From contig NZ_CP127167.1 of the NCBI RefSeq assembly GCF_036288925.1, forward strand, positions 2,108,001-2,172,000: a stretch of 64,000 nt of DNA, read 5' to 3'. The DNA is from Haemophilus parainfluenzae. GTDB lineage: Bacteria > Pseudomonadota > Gammaproteobacteria > Enterobacterales > Pasteurellaceae. Position numbers and translations under genes: made by a program. Below the pieces are notes generated by a model that made no database searches, was not told the DNA's origin, and was given only the letters and a program-made list of their open reading frames with translations. Below are positions 38,111 to 53,532 of this stretch, one piece after another (position 1 is the first letter of the stretch; the number at the start of each line of letters is the position of its first letter).

Positions 38111-39955
38111 ATGGCAATCAAAATTCTTTCTCCACAGCTGGCTAATCAGATTGCCGCAGGTGAAGTGGTCGAACGCCCTGCTTCTGTGGTGAAAGAATTA
38201 GTGGAAAACAGCCTTGATGCCGGTGCCAATAAAATTCATATTGATATTGAAAACGGCGGCGCCAGCCTGATTCGTATTCGAGATAATGGCAGTGGTATTC
38301 CTAAAGAAGAATTAAGTCTCGCACTCGCTCGACACGCAACCAGTAAAATTACCGATCTTGATGATCTCGAAGCCATTTTAAGTTTAGGTTTCCGCGGTGA
38401 AGCCCTTGCCAGTATCAGCTCGGTTTCTCGTCTCACGCTTACTTCTCGCACTGCAGAGCAAAATGAAGCATGGCAGGTTTATGCACAAGGACGAGAGATG
38501 GAAACTACAATTAAACCTGCGTCTCATCCAGTCGGCACGACAGTTGAAGTCGCAAATCTCTTTTTTAACACGCCAGCTCGTCGTAAATTCTTGCGCACTG
38601 ATAAAACAGAATTTGCTCATATTGATGAAGTCATTCGCCGAATTGCTTTAGCAAAATTTAATATTGCTTTTACGCTCACTCATAACGGCAAAATGATTCG
38701 ACAATATCGTCCTGCAACGAATGAAGAGCAACAACTAAAACGTGTTTCTGCTATTTGTGGCGATGATTTTGTTCAGCATGCCTTGCGCATTGATTGGAAA
38801 CATGATGATTTGCATCTTTCTGGCTGGGTGGCGGCACCTGAATTTACACGTTCTCAAAATGATTTGAACTATTGCTATATCAATGGACGAATGGTGCGTG
38901 ATAAAGTGATCACCCACGCCATTCGCCAAGCTTATGCGGAGCATTTACATACTGAGCAATACCCTGCATTTGTGCTATTTATCGACCTCAATCCACATGA
39001 TGTCGATGTCAACGTGCACCCAACAAAACACGAAGTTCGTTTCCATCAAGCCCGCTTAATTCATGATTTTATCTGCCAAGGCGTAACAAATGCGCTCAAT
39101 GCTATTCCTCAAGCTGAATTGGATTTAGCGCCAGCGATAAATGCAGCAAGAGAGCCTTCGGCTTCATATAAACCTAACTATGAACCGAAACCCAATCGGG
39201 CGGCAGCGGGACACAATATTTTCGCTTCGAATTATCATCAGCCTCGCGAAAAACAATCAGAAAATCGACCACACTTTTCAAACCGTAGTGAATACGTTCC
39301 GTCATATGGTTATCGTGAACAACCTACAAAGACGGAACAACGCTTATATGGTGAATTAGTACGTCCTGTGGAAAATTCTCAAGTTTTAACAAAGTCAGTC
39401 GTTGAACAACTCCCACAGACAAGTGAACCAGGCTATTTACGCGCATTAGCATTAATTGAAAATAAAGCATTGCTTTTACAACAAAATCAGCAGTTTTATT
39501 TGATGTCATTAGCTAAATTGCAAACCTTAAATTATGAATTAACCTTACAACAAGGTGAAATTTCACAACAACCGCTGCTCATTCCGATTATTTTCCGCTT
39601 AGATGAAAAACAATTTGAACAATGGCAAAAACAAAAAGCCTTTTTTCAGCAAAGTGGTTTTGAATTTATTGAAAATGAAGCCCAGCTACGTCTCACTCTA
39701 AACAAAGTGCCTACGGTTTTACGTACACAAAATTTACAAAAATGTGTGGTAAGCCTACTTGCGGAAGATCTAGAAAATATGCCTGATTTTCTGACCGCAC
39801 TTTGTCAGACGCTAGAGATGAAACCGATTCAAGTATTAGCGGATGCGGTCAGCTTATTAAGCGAAACGGAACGCTTACTGAATAAAGCTCATCAAGAGAA
39901 ATTTAATACATTACTGAAACCGATTAACTGGCAACCTTTTTTAACTGATTTGTAA
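38111..39955 (+). CDS. mutL: DNA mismatch repair protein MutL
   Basis: 614-residue mismatch repair mediator linking MutS to MutH and UvrD. The GHKL ATPase motifs are all present near the N-terminus: [25 protein letters not shown], then [20 protein letters not shown] variable linker follows (about 340-430), and then a dimerisation domain. MutL of this type lacks the endonuclease motif, which fits a MutH-using organism. AAGGAATCC lies before the ATG. Confidence 0.97.
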   Translation: MAIKILSPQLANQIAAGEVVERPASVVKELVENSLDAGANKIHIDIENGGASLIRIRDNGSGIPKEELSLALARHATSKITDLDDLEAILSLGFRGEALASISSVSRLTLTSRTAEQNEAWQVYAQGREMETTIKPASHPVGTTVEVANLFFNTPARRKFLRTDKTEFAHIDEVIRRIALAKFNIAFTLTHNGKMIRQYRPATNEEQQLKRVSAICGDDFVQHALRIDWKHDDLHLSGWVAAPEFTRSQNDLNYCYINGRMVRDKVITHAIRQAYAEHLHTEQYPAFVLFIDLNPHDVDVNVHPTKHEVRFHQARLIHDFICQGVTNALNAIPQAELDLAPAINAAREPSASYKPNYEPKPNRAAAGHNIFASNYHQPREKQSENRPHFSNRSEYVPSYGYREQPTKTEQRLYGELVRPVENSQVLTKSVVEQLPQTSEPGYLRALALIENKALLLQQNQQFYLMSLAKLQTLNYELTLQQGEISQQPLLIPIIFRLDEKQFEQWQKQKAFFQQSGFEFIENEAQLRLTLNKVPTVLRTQNLQKCVVSLLAEDLENMPDFLTALCQTLEMKPIQVLADAVSLLSETERLLNKAHQEKFNTLLKPINWQPFLTDL

Positions 39956-39956
39956 T

Positions 39957-40910
39957 ATGACACAAAAAACTGACTCCAAACCGACCGTACTTTTTCTAAT
40001 GGGACCAACAGCCTCAGGAAAAACAGATCTTGCTATTCAATTACGTCAAAGCCTGCCAGTGGAAGTGATCAGTGTCGATTCTGCATTAATTTATAAAGGC
40101 ATGGATATTGGTACGGCAAAGCCTTCTAAAGAAGAACTTGCTCTTGCCCCTCACCGATTAATCGATATTTTAGATCCCGCGGAAAGTTATTCTGCGATGA
40201 ATTTTCGTGACGATGCGCTCAGAGAAATGGCCGATATTACCGCACAAGGTAAAATTCCGCTTTTGGTTGGCGGCACGATGTTGTATTACAAAGCATTGAT
40301 TGAGGGGCTTTCTCCTCTTCCATCTGCTGATGAAAATTTACGCTTAGAAATTGAAGAAAAAGCGCAAAAATTTGGCTGGCCAGTACTTCATCAAGAATTA
40401 CAAAAAATTGATCCTATTTCAGCAAAGCGTATTAATCCAAATGATTCACAGCGCATTAATCGTGCACTAGAAGTATTCTATTTAACGGGCAAATCATTAA
40501 CGGAATTAACCGAACAAAAAGGCGAAGAATTGCCTTATCAATTTTTACAATTCGCTATTGCACCAGAAGATCGCGCGGTATTGCATCAACGTATCGAACA
40601 ACGTTTTTATAAAATGATCGAATTAGGTTTCCAAGAAGAAGTGGAAAAACTCTATCAACGAGAAGATCTCCATCCTGATTTGCCTTCTATACGCTGTGTT
40701 GGCTATCGCCAAATGTGGGAATATTTACGTGGTGACTATGATCATGAAGAAATGGTCTTCCGCGGTATTTGTGCAACTCGACAATTAGCCAAACGACAAA
40801 TCACCTGGCTACGCGGCTGGAAAACACCACTAAATTGGCTAGATAGTCTGCAACCGCAACAAGCCAAAGAAATCGTACTACGCAAGATTGACGAACATTT
40901 TAAAGGGTAA
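39957..40910 (+). CDS. miaA: tRNA dimethylallyltransferase MiaA
   Basis: 317-residue enzyme that adds a dimethylallyl group to A37 of tRNAs reading UNN codons. The P-loop is [12 protein letters not shown] near residues 17-28. Further motifs are [18 protein letters not shown], the substrate stretch [20 protein letters not shown], and [14 protein letters not shown] near the end. It starts one base after the mutL stop, so translation is probably coupled. Confidence 0.97.
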   Translation: MTQKTDSKPTVLFLMGPTASGKTDLAIQLRQSLPVEVISVDSALIYKGMDIGTAKPSKEELALAPHRLIDILDPAESYSAMNFRDDALREMADITAQGKIPLLVGGTMLYYKALIEGLSPLPSADENLRLEIEEKAQKFGWPVLHQELQKIDPISAKRINPNDSQRINRALEVFYLTGKSLTELTEQKGEELPYQFLQFAIAPEDRAVLHQRIEQRFYKMIELGFQEEVEKLYQREDLHPDLPSIRCVGYRQMWEYLRGDYDHEEMVFRGICATRQLAKRQITWLRGWKTPLNWLDSLQPQQAKEIVLRKIDEHFKG

Positions 40911-40913
40911 ATT

Positions 40914-43847
40914 ATGGCACTTTCACTTCCGCTTTCGACTGAAAAACTCATTCAACTTGGCGAAGTGCTTTGCCAACATTTCCCTGAAATGAATCTTGAT
41001 GAAATAACCCAACAAATCGAGCGGGACGCAACAAATCTCACGACACCAATCGGACAAATCAACTATGCCATCAGTCTGTCTGATTTCTTGGAAAAAGTCT
41101 TAAAAAAACACCCGCACTTTTTAGCCCAATGGTGGCAAACACCTCCTCAATTTTCAGATTGTCAACATTATGCTAGCCGTTTAGCTGACCAACTCTCCAC
41201 TATCCAAAACGAAGAACAGCTTTACAAAACATTACGAAATTTTCGTAATCAAGAAATGGCAAAACTTAGTTTCTGTCAAAGCTTGAATCTTGCCACCGTA
41301 GAAGACATTTTTATTCGTCTTTCTCAACTTGCTGAAAGCCTTATCATTGGTGCGAGAAATTGGCTATATAAACAAGCTTACGAAGAAATGGGCACGCCTT
41401 GTGATGAAAATGGCAATCCTCAGCAACTCTATATTCTTGGCATGGGAAAATTAGGTGGTTTTGAGCTAAATTTCTCCTCTGATATTGATTTAATTTTTAC
41501 CTATCCTTCACAAGGCGAAACCGTTGGAGCAAGACGAGCCATTGATAACGCCAAATTTTTTACCCGTTTAGGACAACGTCTGATTAATGCATTGGATCAA
41601 TTTACGCCAGATGGTTTTGTCTATCGTACGGATATGCGCCTTCGCCCTTTTGGCGACAGCGGTACGCTAGCCTTAAGTTTTTCTGCAATGGAGCAATATT
41701 ACCAAGATCAAGGGCGAGATTGGGAACGCTACGCCATGATCAAAGGGCGTATTTTAGGCGCAAATGAGCAAGATCCCAATGTAAAAACCTTGCAGCAATT
41801 ACTTCGCCCCTTTGTGTATCGACGCTATATTGATTTTAGTGTGATTCAAGCTTTACGTGAAATGAAAGGTAAAATTGAGCGTGAAGTGCGTCGTCGTGGC
41901 TTAAAAGACAATATTAAGTTAGGCGCAGGCGGGATTCGAGAAATCGAATTTATTGTGCAAGTTTTTCAGCTAATTCGCGGTGGACGTGAGATTAAGCTCC
42001 AACAACATGAATTGCTTAAACTTCTCCCTGAAATACGAGATCTTGGTTTAATTACGCCTCAACAATACCGTGAATTAAGAGAAGCTTATATCTTTCTACG
42101 ACGTATTGAAAACGTGCTTCAAGCCATTGATGACCAACAAACGCAACTTCTGCCAACAGATGAAAAAAATCGCCTTAGATTAATGGTCGGTTGTCGAGAA
42201 TACACTTATTTAGATGAGAACAATCAGGCTACGATAAAATCTTATCCAATTGAAAACTGGGATGATTTCTATCAAACATTACAGGCACACCAACAAAAAG
42301 TGCGGTCAGTTTTTGATGCATTAATTGGTGAAGAAAAAGATGAACCTAACGATGACAATAATCAGTGGATTGATTTTTTAGAAGGTGATCTCGATGATAT
42401 TGAACAAATGCTAGTCGATAATCACATTGATGAAGATGCGATTTCCGATATCTTAGATAAACTTATTCAATTTAAAGATGGGCTTTCGCGCCGGGTTATT
42501 GGCTCTCGAGGTCGAGAAGTTTTAGCTCACTTATTGCCAAATATCTTCACTCAAATATTTGAACAAAAAAATTACCGCACTTTATTGCCACGCATCCTCA
42601 ATATTGTGGATAAAATTGCGAGTAGAACGACTTATTTGGAATTGCTCTTAGAAAATCCTCAAGCCATTGAGCAGCTAATTGAACTATGTTCGCAATCCCA
42701 GATGATCGCTGAACAAGTGGCTCGTCACCCTATTCTACTCGATGAATTATTAAATACTGAAGCGCTACGTAATCCATTGCCATTCACACAGTATCCTGAC
42801 GAATTAAAGCAATATATGCTGCGATTACCGCAAGATGATGAAGAACAATTTATTGACGGGTTACGCCAATTCAAACAGTCCATTTTATTACGTGTTGCAG
42901 CCGCCGATATTCTCGACGTATTGCCTGTTATGAAAGTAAGCGATCATCTCACTTATCTGGCAGAAGCAATCATTGATGCCGTTGTCAATTTTGCTTGGCA
43001 ACAAGTCAGTCAACGATTTGGGATCCCCGAACACCTTGCAGATAAAACTGAAAAAGGTTTTTTAGTTATTGGCTACGGCAAATTAGGTGGAATTGAACTC
43101 GGTTATAAATCTGATTTGGATTTAGTCTTTTTATACCAAGCTGTTGAAGGCCAAACCATTAGTGGGAAAAAATCCATTGATAGTAACCAATTCTATTTAA
43201 GACTGGCTCAAAAAATTGTCAGCATTTTTAGCATGAATACCAGTGCAGGCGTACTTTACGATGTTGATATGCGATTACGACCTTCAGGCGATGCTGGCTT
43301 ACTAGGCTGTTCGCTTCAAGCATTTGAAAACTATCAACTCAATGAGGCATGGACTTGGGAAAAGCAAGCGCTTGTCCGCAGTCGTGCCATTTTTGGTGAA
43401 ACTGAATTAAAAGCAGAATTTGAAAACATTCGCTGTAATGTACTTTCAGCTCAAAGAGATATTAATCAGCTAAAAATTGAAGTAAGAGAAATGCGTGAAA
43501 AAATGTACGAACATTTATCTCACACAAAAGAAGGCTTTTTTAATATCAAAACAGATCGTGGCGGCATTACCGATATTGAATTTATCGCCCAATATCTGAT
43601 GCTTGCGAATGCTCCAGCTAATCCAATATTAACAAAATGGTCTGATAACGTCCGCATCTTTGATTCAATGGCAGAACATCACATTATTTCTCTAACAGAA
43701 TGTGAAAAGCTCAAATTCTGCTACGTAACACTACGTAATAAAATTCATCACCTGAACTTATTAGGAAATCCTGTCATTGTTGATGATTCGGCGTTTACAG
43801 AAGAAAGGGAATTTGTTTGTTCTTTTTGGAATAAGTTATTTTCTTAA
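40914..43847 (+). CDS. glnE: Glutamine synthetase adenylyltransferase/deadenylylase GlnE
   Basis: 977-residue two-headed enzyme that adenylylates and deadenylylates glutamine synthetase under PII control. Each half has a nucleotidyltransferase core: [20 protein letters not shown] near residue 180 and [20 protein letters not shown] near residue 720. A helical regulatory segment lies between. It follows miaA by 3 bp and ends the operon. Two uptake sequences lie inside. Confidence 0.96.
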   Translation: MALSLPLSTEKLIQLGEVLCQHFPEMNLDEITQQIERDATNLTTPIGQINYAISLSDFLEKVLKKHPHFLAQWWQTPPQFSDCQHYASRLADQLSTIQNEEQLYKTLRNFRNQEMAKLSFCQSLNLATVEDIFIRLSQLAESLIIGARNWLYKQAYEEMGTPCDENGNPQQLYILGMGKLGGFELNFSSDIDLIFTYPSQGETVGARRAIDNAKFFTRLGQRLINALDQFTPDGFVYRTDMRLRPFGDSGTLALSFSAMEQYYQDQGRDWERYAMIKGRILGANEQDPNVKTLQQLLRPFVYRRYIDFSVIQALREMKGKIEREVRRRGLKDNIKLGAGGIREIEFIVQVFQLIRGGREIKLQQHELLKLLPEIRDLGLITPQQYRELREAYIFLRRIENVLQAIDDQQTQLLPTDEKNRLRLMVGCREYTYLDENNQATIKSYPIENWDDFYQTLQAHQQKVRSVFDALIGEEKDEPNDDNNQWIDFLEGDLDDIEQMLVDNHIDEDAISDILDKLIQFKDGLSRRVIGSRGREVLAHLLPNIFTQIFEQKNYRTLLPRILNIVDKIASRTTYLELLLENPQAIEQLIELCSQSQMIAEQVARHPILLDELLNTEALRNPLPFTQYPDELKQYMLRLPQDDEEQFIDGLRQFKQSILLRVAAADILDVLPVMKVSDHLTYLAEAIIDAVVNFAWQQVSQRFGIPEHLADKTEKGFLVIGYGKLGGIELGYKSDLDLVFLYQAVEGQTISGKKSIDSNQFYLRLAQKIVSIFSMNTSAGVLYDVDMRLRPSGDAGLLGCSLQAFENYQLNEAWTWEKQALVRSRAIFGETELKAEFENIRCNVLSAQRDINQLKIEVREMREKMYEHLSHTKEGFFNIKTDRGGITDIEFIAQYLMLANAPANPILTKWSDNVRIFDSMAEHHIISLTECEKLKFCYVTLRNKIHHLNLLGNPVIVDDSAFTEEREFVCSFWNKLFS

Positions 43848-43853
43848 AAGATT

Positions 43854-43896
43854 AAAGGAGTCTATTCTCAGATATTTGGGATAAACTCCTTTTTAT
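43854..43896 (+). terminator. Terminator after glnE
   Basis: AAAGGAGT and ACTCCTTT pair around a 23-base, partly structured loop and run into TTTTAT, 6 bp after the glnE stop. Confidence 0.75.
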
Positions 43897-43973
43897 ATAT
43901 TCTCTACGTAAAAACAGCCTAACTTTCTACCGCACTTATATTGTCAAAGTAATCTTTAACAAAACTCCATAAA

Positions 43974-44003
43974 CAAAAACCCCAAGCTCTTTAGCTTGGG
44001 GTT
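43974..44003 (-). terminator. Terminator of the rRNA operon
   Basis: On the minus strand AACCCCAAGC and GCTTGGGGTT pair around TAAAGA and are followed by TTTG, about 12 bp past the 5S gene. Confidence 0.9.
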
Positions 44004-44013
44004 CTACATTCAG

Positions 44014-44129
44014 ACCTGGCGGTGTCCTACTCTCACATGGGGAAGCCCCACACTACCATCGGCGCATCGGCGTTTCACTTCTGAGTTCGGTATGGGGTCA
44101 GGTGGGACCACCGCTCTATCGCCGCCAGG
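44014..44129 (-). rRNA. rrf: 5S ribosomal RNA
   Basis: About 116 nt. The ends TCCTGGCGGCGATAG and ACACCGCCAGG pair, and the core holds CGAACTCAGAAGTGAAACGCC, typical of gamma-proteobacterial 5S. The exact ends are estimated. Confidence 0.95.
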
Positions 44130-44281
44130 ATTATTCCTTTAATAACTTTTCTCTCTCTGCTCCGCTATCTCTAGCGTCTCACAACCAAACAAGCTGATTC
44201 ACCTAAAAACTTTCTTCTTCTCTTTCTTCTCTGAGTTTTTTATTTTAATCTCACAACCTCAAAAACCCTTGAGCGTTGTAT

Positions 44282-47176
<2,895 letters not shown>

Positions 47177-47320
47177 TATACAACCTCAAAAATTCTTGAT
47201 GTTGTGTTTTCAACTAAACACTTGATTGCTTTTGTTCAATCAAGATTTTATTCTTACTCAGACTTTTTCTTATCCTTAAAGGACTTGAAAGTCTCTTCAG
47301 TTTTTCAGCTTGTTTCCTGG

Positions 47321-47332
47321 TTGTTAAAGAAC
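47321..47332 (-). promoter_or_regulatory. Spacer boxA-like element before 23S
   Basis: On the minus strand GTTCTTTAACAA lies about 145 bp before the 23S gene. It matches the boxA antitermination core loaded by NusB/S10. Confidence 0.72.
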
Positions 47333-47424
47333 AGAAATAAATAACATTTTCAGTTATCATCGTTAAATAAACTCATTAAAGCATTTTAAGCATTAAATCA
47401 GTCAATTTACTTAACGATGATAAG

Positions 47425-47500
47425 TGGTGGAGATAAGCGGGATCGAACCGCTGACCTCCTGCGTGCAAGGCAGGCGCTCTCCCAGCTGAGCTATATCCCC
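47425..47500 (-). tRNA. tRNA-Ala (TGC) in the rRNA spacer
   Basis: 76 nt with encoded CCA. Features are acceptor GGGGATA, D arm AGCTCAGCTGGGAGAGC, anticodon loop CTTGCACGC (anticodon TGC) and T loop GTTCGATCC. It is the second spacer tRNA after tRNA-Ile. Confidence 0.98.
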
Positions 47501-47553
47501 ATATCATCGTTTATTTACCACCCTATTCACCTTCATCACTCACTCAGTTTGAG

Positions 47554-47630
<77 letters not shown>

Positions 47631-47712
47631 AAGGGAATAACGGCTTTCTGCTCGATATTGTCTACAATATATCAATCAATCTGTGTGGACACTTATTGTC
47701 TCTCATTTTTAG

Positions 47713-49252
<1,540 letters not shown>

Positions 49253-49580
49253 AAGTTCAATCGCTCAATACTGCTGACACAAAATGTCACTACTTAAAAA
49301 GTATTATGAATTTCTAGTTAGCACCTATTAAGACTTCAAAATTAAAAAATATTTTTAAAACAAGTCAATCAACAAGTGCCCACACAGATTGTCTGATATA
49401 TTGTTAAAGAGCTTTAGCTTAATCGCCGTGGATTAAAGACTAAAAAACGACGCGGTCGATTTTCGTTGCCGAGCAACGGTGCGTCGTTGTGTGGGGCATA
49501 TTATAGGGATTTTTGCCGGCTTTGCAAGATCTTTTTTGGCAAGAAAATATCGTTAGCTTATAAAACATGCAACGATAAAT
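49253..49580 (-). promoter_or_regulatory. rRNA operon leader and promoter
   Basis: Minus strand. A strong promoter has TTGCAA at 49527-49522 and a perfect TATAAT at 49505-49500, spaced 16 bp. A GC-rich discriminator (GCCCC) follows, typical of stringently controlled rRNA promoters. T-rich DNA upstream could be an UP element. boxA (GCTCTTTAACAA) lies at 49412-49401. I see one promoter only. The murI stop is 54 bp upstream of the -35, with no clear terminator between. Confidence 0.88.
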
Positions 49581-50393
49581 TTAACTCATTGATCTTTCGT
49601 TAAGATTCAAAAGCAATAATTTGTCAAATCCCCAATATTTTAATACGTTCTGAAATTTGTTTTCCTCCGCGAAATGTCTGGTACAAAAAATTAAATTACA
49701 AAATTTTTCATTTTTTGACCGCACTTTTTGCTCGGCCAGCAAGGCATGTACGCGTTTTGCAACGGCTTTGGCAGGATCGACAAAATACTTCACCTGCGGC
49801 AGACACAAACGAATTTCCTCTTCCAGCAGAGGGAAATGCGTACAGCCTAAAATGACCGTATCTAATTCCTTATTATCCAGCCATGCTTTCACTTCGTGCC
49901 GTACCGCAATCAAATCCACGGAATAACCGTAGATCTTCTGTTCGGCAATTTCGGGGAGCTTTGTCGAACCGATACGTTCCACTTTGCAATCATTTGCATA
50001 ATTTTTAATAAGATCATCAACATAAGGCCGTTTAACGGTTCCTTTCGTGGCAAGTAGACCGATTGTTTTGGTACGGCTGATGGCCGCCGCTGGTTTAATT
50101 GCCGGAACCGTTCCGACCACGGGACAATTAAAAACGGCGCGCAGTGCCGGCAGCACTACCGTACTTGCCGTATTACAGCCGATAACGATAATATCGATAG
50201 GATATTGTTCGTTAATAGTGCGGCAAATCGATAAAGTGCGGTCAATAATCGCCTGTTCCGATTTTTCGGAATAAGGAAAAAACGCATTGTCAAAACAATA
50301 CAGATAATGCACCTGCGGCAGTGCAGCCTTGATTTCCCGATATACGCTCAGCCCGCCCATACCTGAATCAAAAATTAAAATTGTGGGTTTCAT
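49581..50393 (-). CDS. murI: Glutamate racemase
   Basis: 270-residue racemase that makes D-glutamate for peptidoglycan. Both catalytic cysteines are in place: VIGCNTAST near residue 73 and [10 protein letters not shown] near residue 184. The N-terminus [11 protein letters not shown] is typical. In H. influenzae murI lies directly next to recG. Here a 5-kb acid-sugar operon sits between them. Its codons are GC-richer than those of recG, similar to the deoR gene upstream. Confidence 0.96.
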   Translation of the reverse strand: MKPTILIFDSGMGGLSVYREIKAALPQVHYLYCFDNAFFPYSEKSEQAIIDRTLSICRTINEQYPIDIIVIGCNTASTVVLPALRAVFNCPVVGTVPAIKPAAAISRTKTIGLLATKGTVKRPYVDDLIKNYANDCKVERIGSTKLPEIAEQKIYGYSVDLIAVRHEVKAWLDNKELDTVILGCTHFPLLEEEIRLCLPQVKYFVDPAKAVAKRVHALLAEQKVRSKNEKFCNLIFCTRHFAEENKFQNVLKYWGFDKLLLLNLNERSMS

Positions 50394-50442
50394 ATCATGG
50401 CCAAATTAGAAAAATTGGCAATATATTACTATGCTCACCGCA

Positions 50443-51198
50443 TTAAACAAGCACTAAATCAAAATCGCGGGATTCCATCTCGGCTTTTTGTTCGGCCAGT
50501 AAATTGGTATCGGTAACAATGGTTGAAAAGCGGTTTAACGGCGATACGCCGAATAAGGAATATTTTCCGTATTTGCTACTGTCTGCGACTAGTATGCGTT
50601 GTTTGGCATTCTGTGACAATATGCGTTTTAGGTTAGCTTTTTCTTCTGTGGGGGCCGTCACGCCCTCTTTCATCGCCCATGAATTACAGCTTACAAATGA
50701 GAAATCGGGATGGACGGTCTCCAACAAATGCTGCCCGTGCGAGCCAACGCAGGATTGGCTGCTGTTATCCACTCTTCCGCCAGTCATCAGCACTTCGATT
50801 TGTTTATATTCGGACAGCAATAATGCGATACGTAAATCCGTAGTAATAACCCGCAATGCCATATGGGCGATTTTTTTGGCTATCAGCATTGTCGTCGTGC
50901 CGGCATCCAGCACGATGGAATTGCCCGGTAAAATTAATGACGCCGCATAGGTCGAAATTCTTTCCTTTTCAGATATCTGCTTGGTGATTTTTTCATCCGT
51001 TGTCGGCTGATAGGCAATAAATTGATTTAAACTGACACCGCCGTGAGTGCGTAAAATAGTCCCTTCATCACTGAGTTTAATCAAATCTCGGCGGATCGTT
51101 GCCGGTGATGAATTCGTTACTTTGACCAGTTGATCCACAGTCGCAATGGCGTGGTTTTTAAGGAAGAGGATTATTTGTTCGATTCGGTTATTTTGCAT
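50443..51198 (-). CDS. DeoR-family transcriptional regulator of the acid-sugar operon
   Basis: 251 residues. An N-terminal DeoR winged helix-turn-helix (about 5-58, core VDQLVKVTNSSPATIRRDLIKL) is followed by DEGTILRTHGGVSL. A sugar-phosphate-sensing domain follows, with ILPGNSIVLDAGTTTMLIAK near residue 85 and ILVADSSKYGK near residue 205. It is the last gene of the minus-strand cluster, downstream of two kinases, a dehydrogenase and a permease. It is likely to repress them until a phosphorylated four-carbon acid appears. The target operator is not identified. A perfect inverted repeat lies just before its ribosome site. Confidence 0.88.
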   Translation of the reverse strand: MQNNRIEQIILFLKNHAIATVDQLVKVTNSSPATIRRDLIKLSDEGTILRTHGGVSLNQFIAYQPTTDEKITKQISEKERISTYAASLILPGNSIVLDAGTTTMLIAKKIAHMALRVITTDLRIALLLSEYKQIEVLMTGGRVDNSSQSCVGSHGQHLLETVHPDFSFVSCNSWAMKEGVTAPTEEKANLKRILSQNAKQRILVADSSKYGKYSLFGVSPLNRFSTIVTDTNLLAEQKAEMESRDFDLVLV

Positions 51199-51211
51199 AA
51201 AATATCTCCAT

Positions 51212-51240
51212 ATTCAGAGTGGGGATTCCCCACTCTGAAT
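51212..51240 (-). repeat. Perfect inverted repeat before the DeoR regulator gene
   Basis: ATTCAGAGTGGGG and CCCCACTCTGAAT are exact complements around ATT. The repeat lies 14 bp upstream of the deoR-type start and about 40 bp after the kinase stop. There is no T run after it. It may be an intercistronic RNA hairpin or an operator for the regulator. Confidence 0.7.
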
Positions 51241-51282
51241 TTATTAGAAGCATATTTTACATTAAAATGACTTCATTATGTA

Positions 51283-52518
51283 TTAAAGGTTATTTTTCAT
51301 CATATTTATCAGTAATTTTTTATCGCCAAATCCTCCAGATTTCGTCATTACTTTTAACCCTTGAAATTTTCCAGCCTTAATGATGCAAAGCGGTACACCT
51401 GGTAAAATAGAACGAAGTAGCTGTAATTCTGTTACACCTATTTCATCTAATAAGGCTGCTGCACCATCACCGCCAAATAAAATAAGGGAATCAAACGACT
51501 TATGCTCCAAACAATATTTTGCTAATTCAGCTAAATACTTGGATATCAATTTTGCTATTTCGTGAATACTGATGTCCATATTTATTTTCGCGGGATTAGC
51601 CCTAATAATTACATTATTTTTACAATTACTAATCAACGCGTAAAGCTGTTGTTTTAAGGACGTGTTCGAAACATCATAATTGATTAGCTGAGATGGAGCT
51701 GGATTAAAAACTATTGAATTTCCACCAACTGACGAAATATATTCATCCACTTGAGTTTGGCTAGTTTCATGAATGGATGTAACCAAAATTAATGTTCTTC
51801 CTAAATTAATAGGCTCAGATTGATATTGTAATTTCGAACCATTATTTTTTAATTTTTTTGCTAAACCAGCAGAGCCTACAGGAATAATTCTATTACCAAT
51901 ACGATGAATAACTTTTGCTATAACCTCTAGATCATGATCCGTCTCAGCATTTAACACAATCTGATTTTGTTTGGTTGATAAGATTTTTTTATATAAATCA
52001 TCTTCATTTATATAAGTTAATATATATGAATCAGGCAAAAGTTCCTTCATATCTGATGACAAAACCGGACAAATAGGATCCTTTCCTGATGCCGACTCAT
52101 GTACTGGCACGCCGTTAACATATAAATACCCGTTCTCAATTGTTCTTCCCATATCTGGATAAGCACAGCATATAACCGCTTTAGCTTCAGGATATTTTTT
52201 AGACCAAGCAGCTAGAGCCCCTTCAATTTGATATTGAACTGAGCCTCGCATTGTCGAATCTATTTTCAAATAAATTTGCTCAACTTTATTATCTATAGCT
52301 GCCGCCACTGTTTGTTTTGTTATTTCCACAGCCCGCTTTCCTAATGCGCGGGAATCAGTTGATACCGTAAATACATCTGCATTATCTAAATACGTAGTAA
52401 GCAAGTTGGTTAAGTTAGTCTTTAAAATCGTAGATAATCCTGATTCTGCAAACATAATACCCGTATCATTTGCACCGGTCAGATCATCTGCAATGACTAG
52501 TAATTTTTCTGTTTTCAT
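51283..52518 (-). CDS. Four-carbon acid sugar kinase (DUF1537 family), intact copy
   Basis: 411-residue kinase of the OtnK/DtnK family, which phosphorylates threonate or erythronate at C4. The N-terminal substrate domain has VIADDLTGANDTG (residues 8-20), VSTDSRA (about 52-58) and the intact KIDSTMRG (85-92). The C-terminal ATP domain has LFGGDGAAALL, IKAGKFQGLKVMTKSGGFG and a final helix. Its ATG overlaps the stop of the permease (ATGA). It and the permease are AT-richer than the flanking deoR and pdxA genes. It is the more credible active kinase of the operon, because the second copy has a scrambled motif. Confidence 0.88.
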   Translation of the reverse strand: MKTEKLLVIADDLTGANDTGIMFAESGLSTILKTNLTNLLTTYLDNADVFTVSTDSRALGKRAVEITKQTVAAAIDNKVEQIYLKIDSTMRGSVQYQIEGALAAWSKKYPEAKAVICCAYPDMGRTIENGYLYVNGVPVHESASGKDPICPVLSSDMKELLPDSYILTYINEDDLYKKILSTKQNQIVLNAETDHDLEVIAKVIHRIGNRIIPVGSAGLAKKLKNNGSKLQYQSEPINLGRTLILVTSIHETSQTQVDEYISSVGGNSIVFNPAPSQLINYDVSNTSLKQQLYALISNCKNNVIIRANPAKINMDISIHEIAKLISKYLAELAKYCLEHKSFDSLILFGGDGAAALLDEIGVTELQLLRSILPGVPLCIIKAGKFQGLKVMTKSGGFGDKKLLINMMKNNL

Positions 52519-53507
52519 TGGCTGTCTCCTTGTTGTGTGTCCAATCCGCCTTGACGTTTAAGAACCCATGCTGCTACCAGTGGTGCTAATATTGCGGAAA
52601 CTAATACTGACGCTGCAATTTGTGCCGTTGCCGTTTGTACATAAGGAGTGAAACTGGCATCTGCTTGAGCGACAATTTCCGGAGTAATGATTGCATTACC
52701 TGCCGTAGAGCCTGCGGCAAAACCTATACCTGATTGATTGCCTCGTTTTAAAATTGATTTATAACCGATAAAAACGAGAAAACCTGTAAATAAAGAAGCT
52801 AATATTCCTAAAATAATGCCAGTAAAACCTCCAGTGACAATGGAATGTAAATTAATTCCTGTTCCTAGAGCAAAAGCGAAGAACGGTATTACAATCGCAC
52901 CTGTTGGTTTCATTAAATTAGTCCATTTAGGATCTAAATTACCAATCACCATCCCTACCAACAAAGGAACTACCGCCGCAACCATTAATGAAATAGGAAT
53001 ATCTGCCAATCCTGAGGCACCTAAAAACAGTAAAACAAAAAACGGACCGTCATTTACTGCTGAAGCAATATAGGCCCCCCTGTCTCGGTAATCGCCATAT
53101 TTGCCAGTAAACGCTAACCAAATTCCTCCATTTGAATTAGCTACAACCGTAAGCATTGCTAATAATGAAATCCCCCAAAAGCCATCATTACCAATAAAAA
53201 AACCAAGCAATGTAACTAACGCTGCGGGGATTAATGTTTTACACAAAAGAACCACACCTGTATGTGCAAGAACAGGACCTGAATTCCGCACTGTAATTTG
53301 CATACCAGTTGAAAAAATTAATAACGCAATTAAAGGGCCAGCTGAAGATTTAAAAAGTGCGGTAGTAAAAGAACCTAAATTTAAAAAATCAGGGAAGAAT
53401 GTGCCAATGATAGATCCTAAAATCAAAGGGATTACCATTGGTCCACCAGGGATTTTATTCATTCCGTCATATAATGGAATAACAGATTTTTCTTCATAAT
53501 TAGACAT
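52515..53507 (-). CDS. KdgT-family 2-keto-3-deoxygluconate-type permease
   Basis: 330-residue membrane protein with about ten hydrophobic segments. Family features are NKIPGGPMVIPLILGSIIGTFFP near the start, NSNGGIWLAFTGKYGD around residue 125, and AAGSTAGNAIITPEIVAQ around residue 262. KdgT proteins carry 2-keto-3-deoxygluconate. Relatives are often found with acid-sugar genes, and here the substrate is probably threonate, erythronate or a related acid (inference from neighbours). It lies between pdxA2 and the intact kinase and overlaps the latter by 4 bp. Confidence 0.85.
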   Translation of the reverse strand: MSNYEEKSVIPLYDGMNKIPGGPMVIPLILGSIIGTFFPDFLNLGSFTTALFKSSAGPLIALLIFSTGMQITVRNSGPVLAHTGVVLLCKTLIPAALVTLLGFFIGNDGFWGISLLAMLTVVANSNGGIWLAFTGKYGDYRDRGAYIASAVNDGPFFVLLFLGASGLADIPISLMVAAVVPLLVGMVIGNLDPKWTNLMKPTGAIVIPFFAFALGTGINLHSIVTGGFTGIILGILASLFTGFLVFIGYKSILKRGNQSGIGFAAGSTAGNAIITPEIVAQADASFTPYVQTATAQIAASVLVSAILAPLVAAWVLKRQGGLDTQQGDSQ

Positions 53508-53532
53508 AATCTACTCCTATTTAATACTCAAT

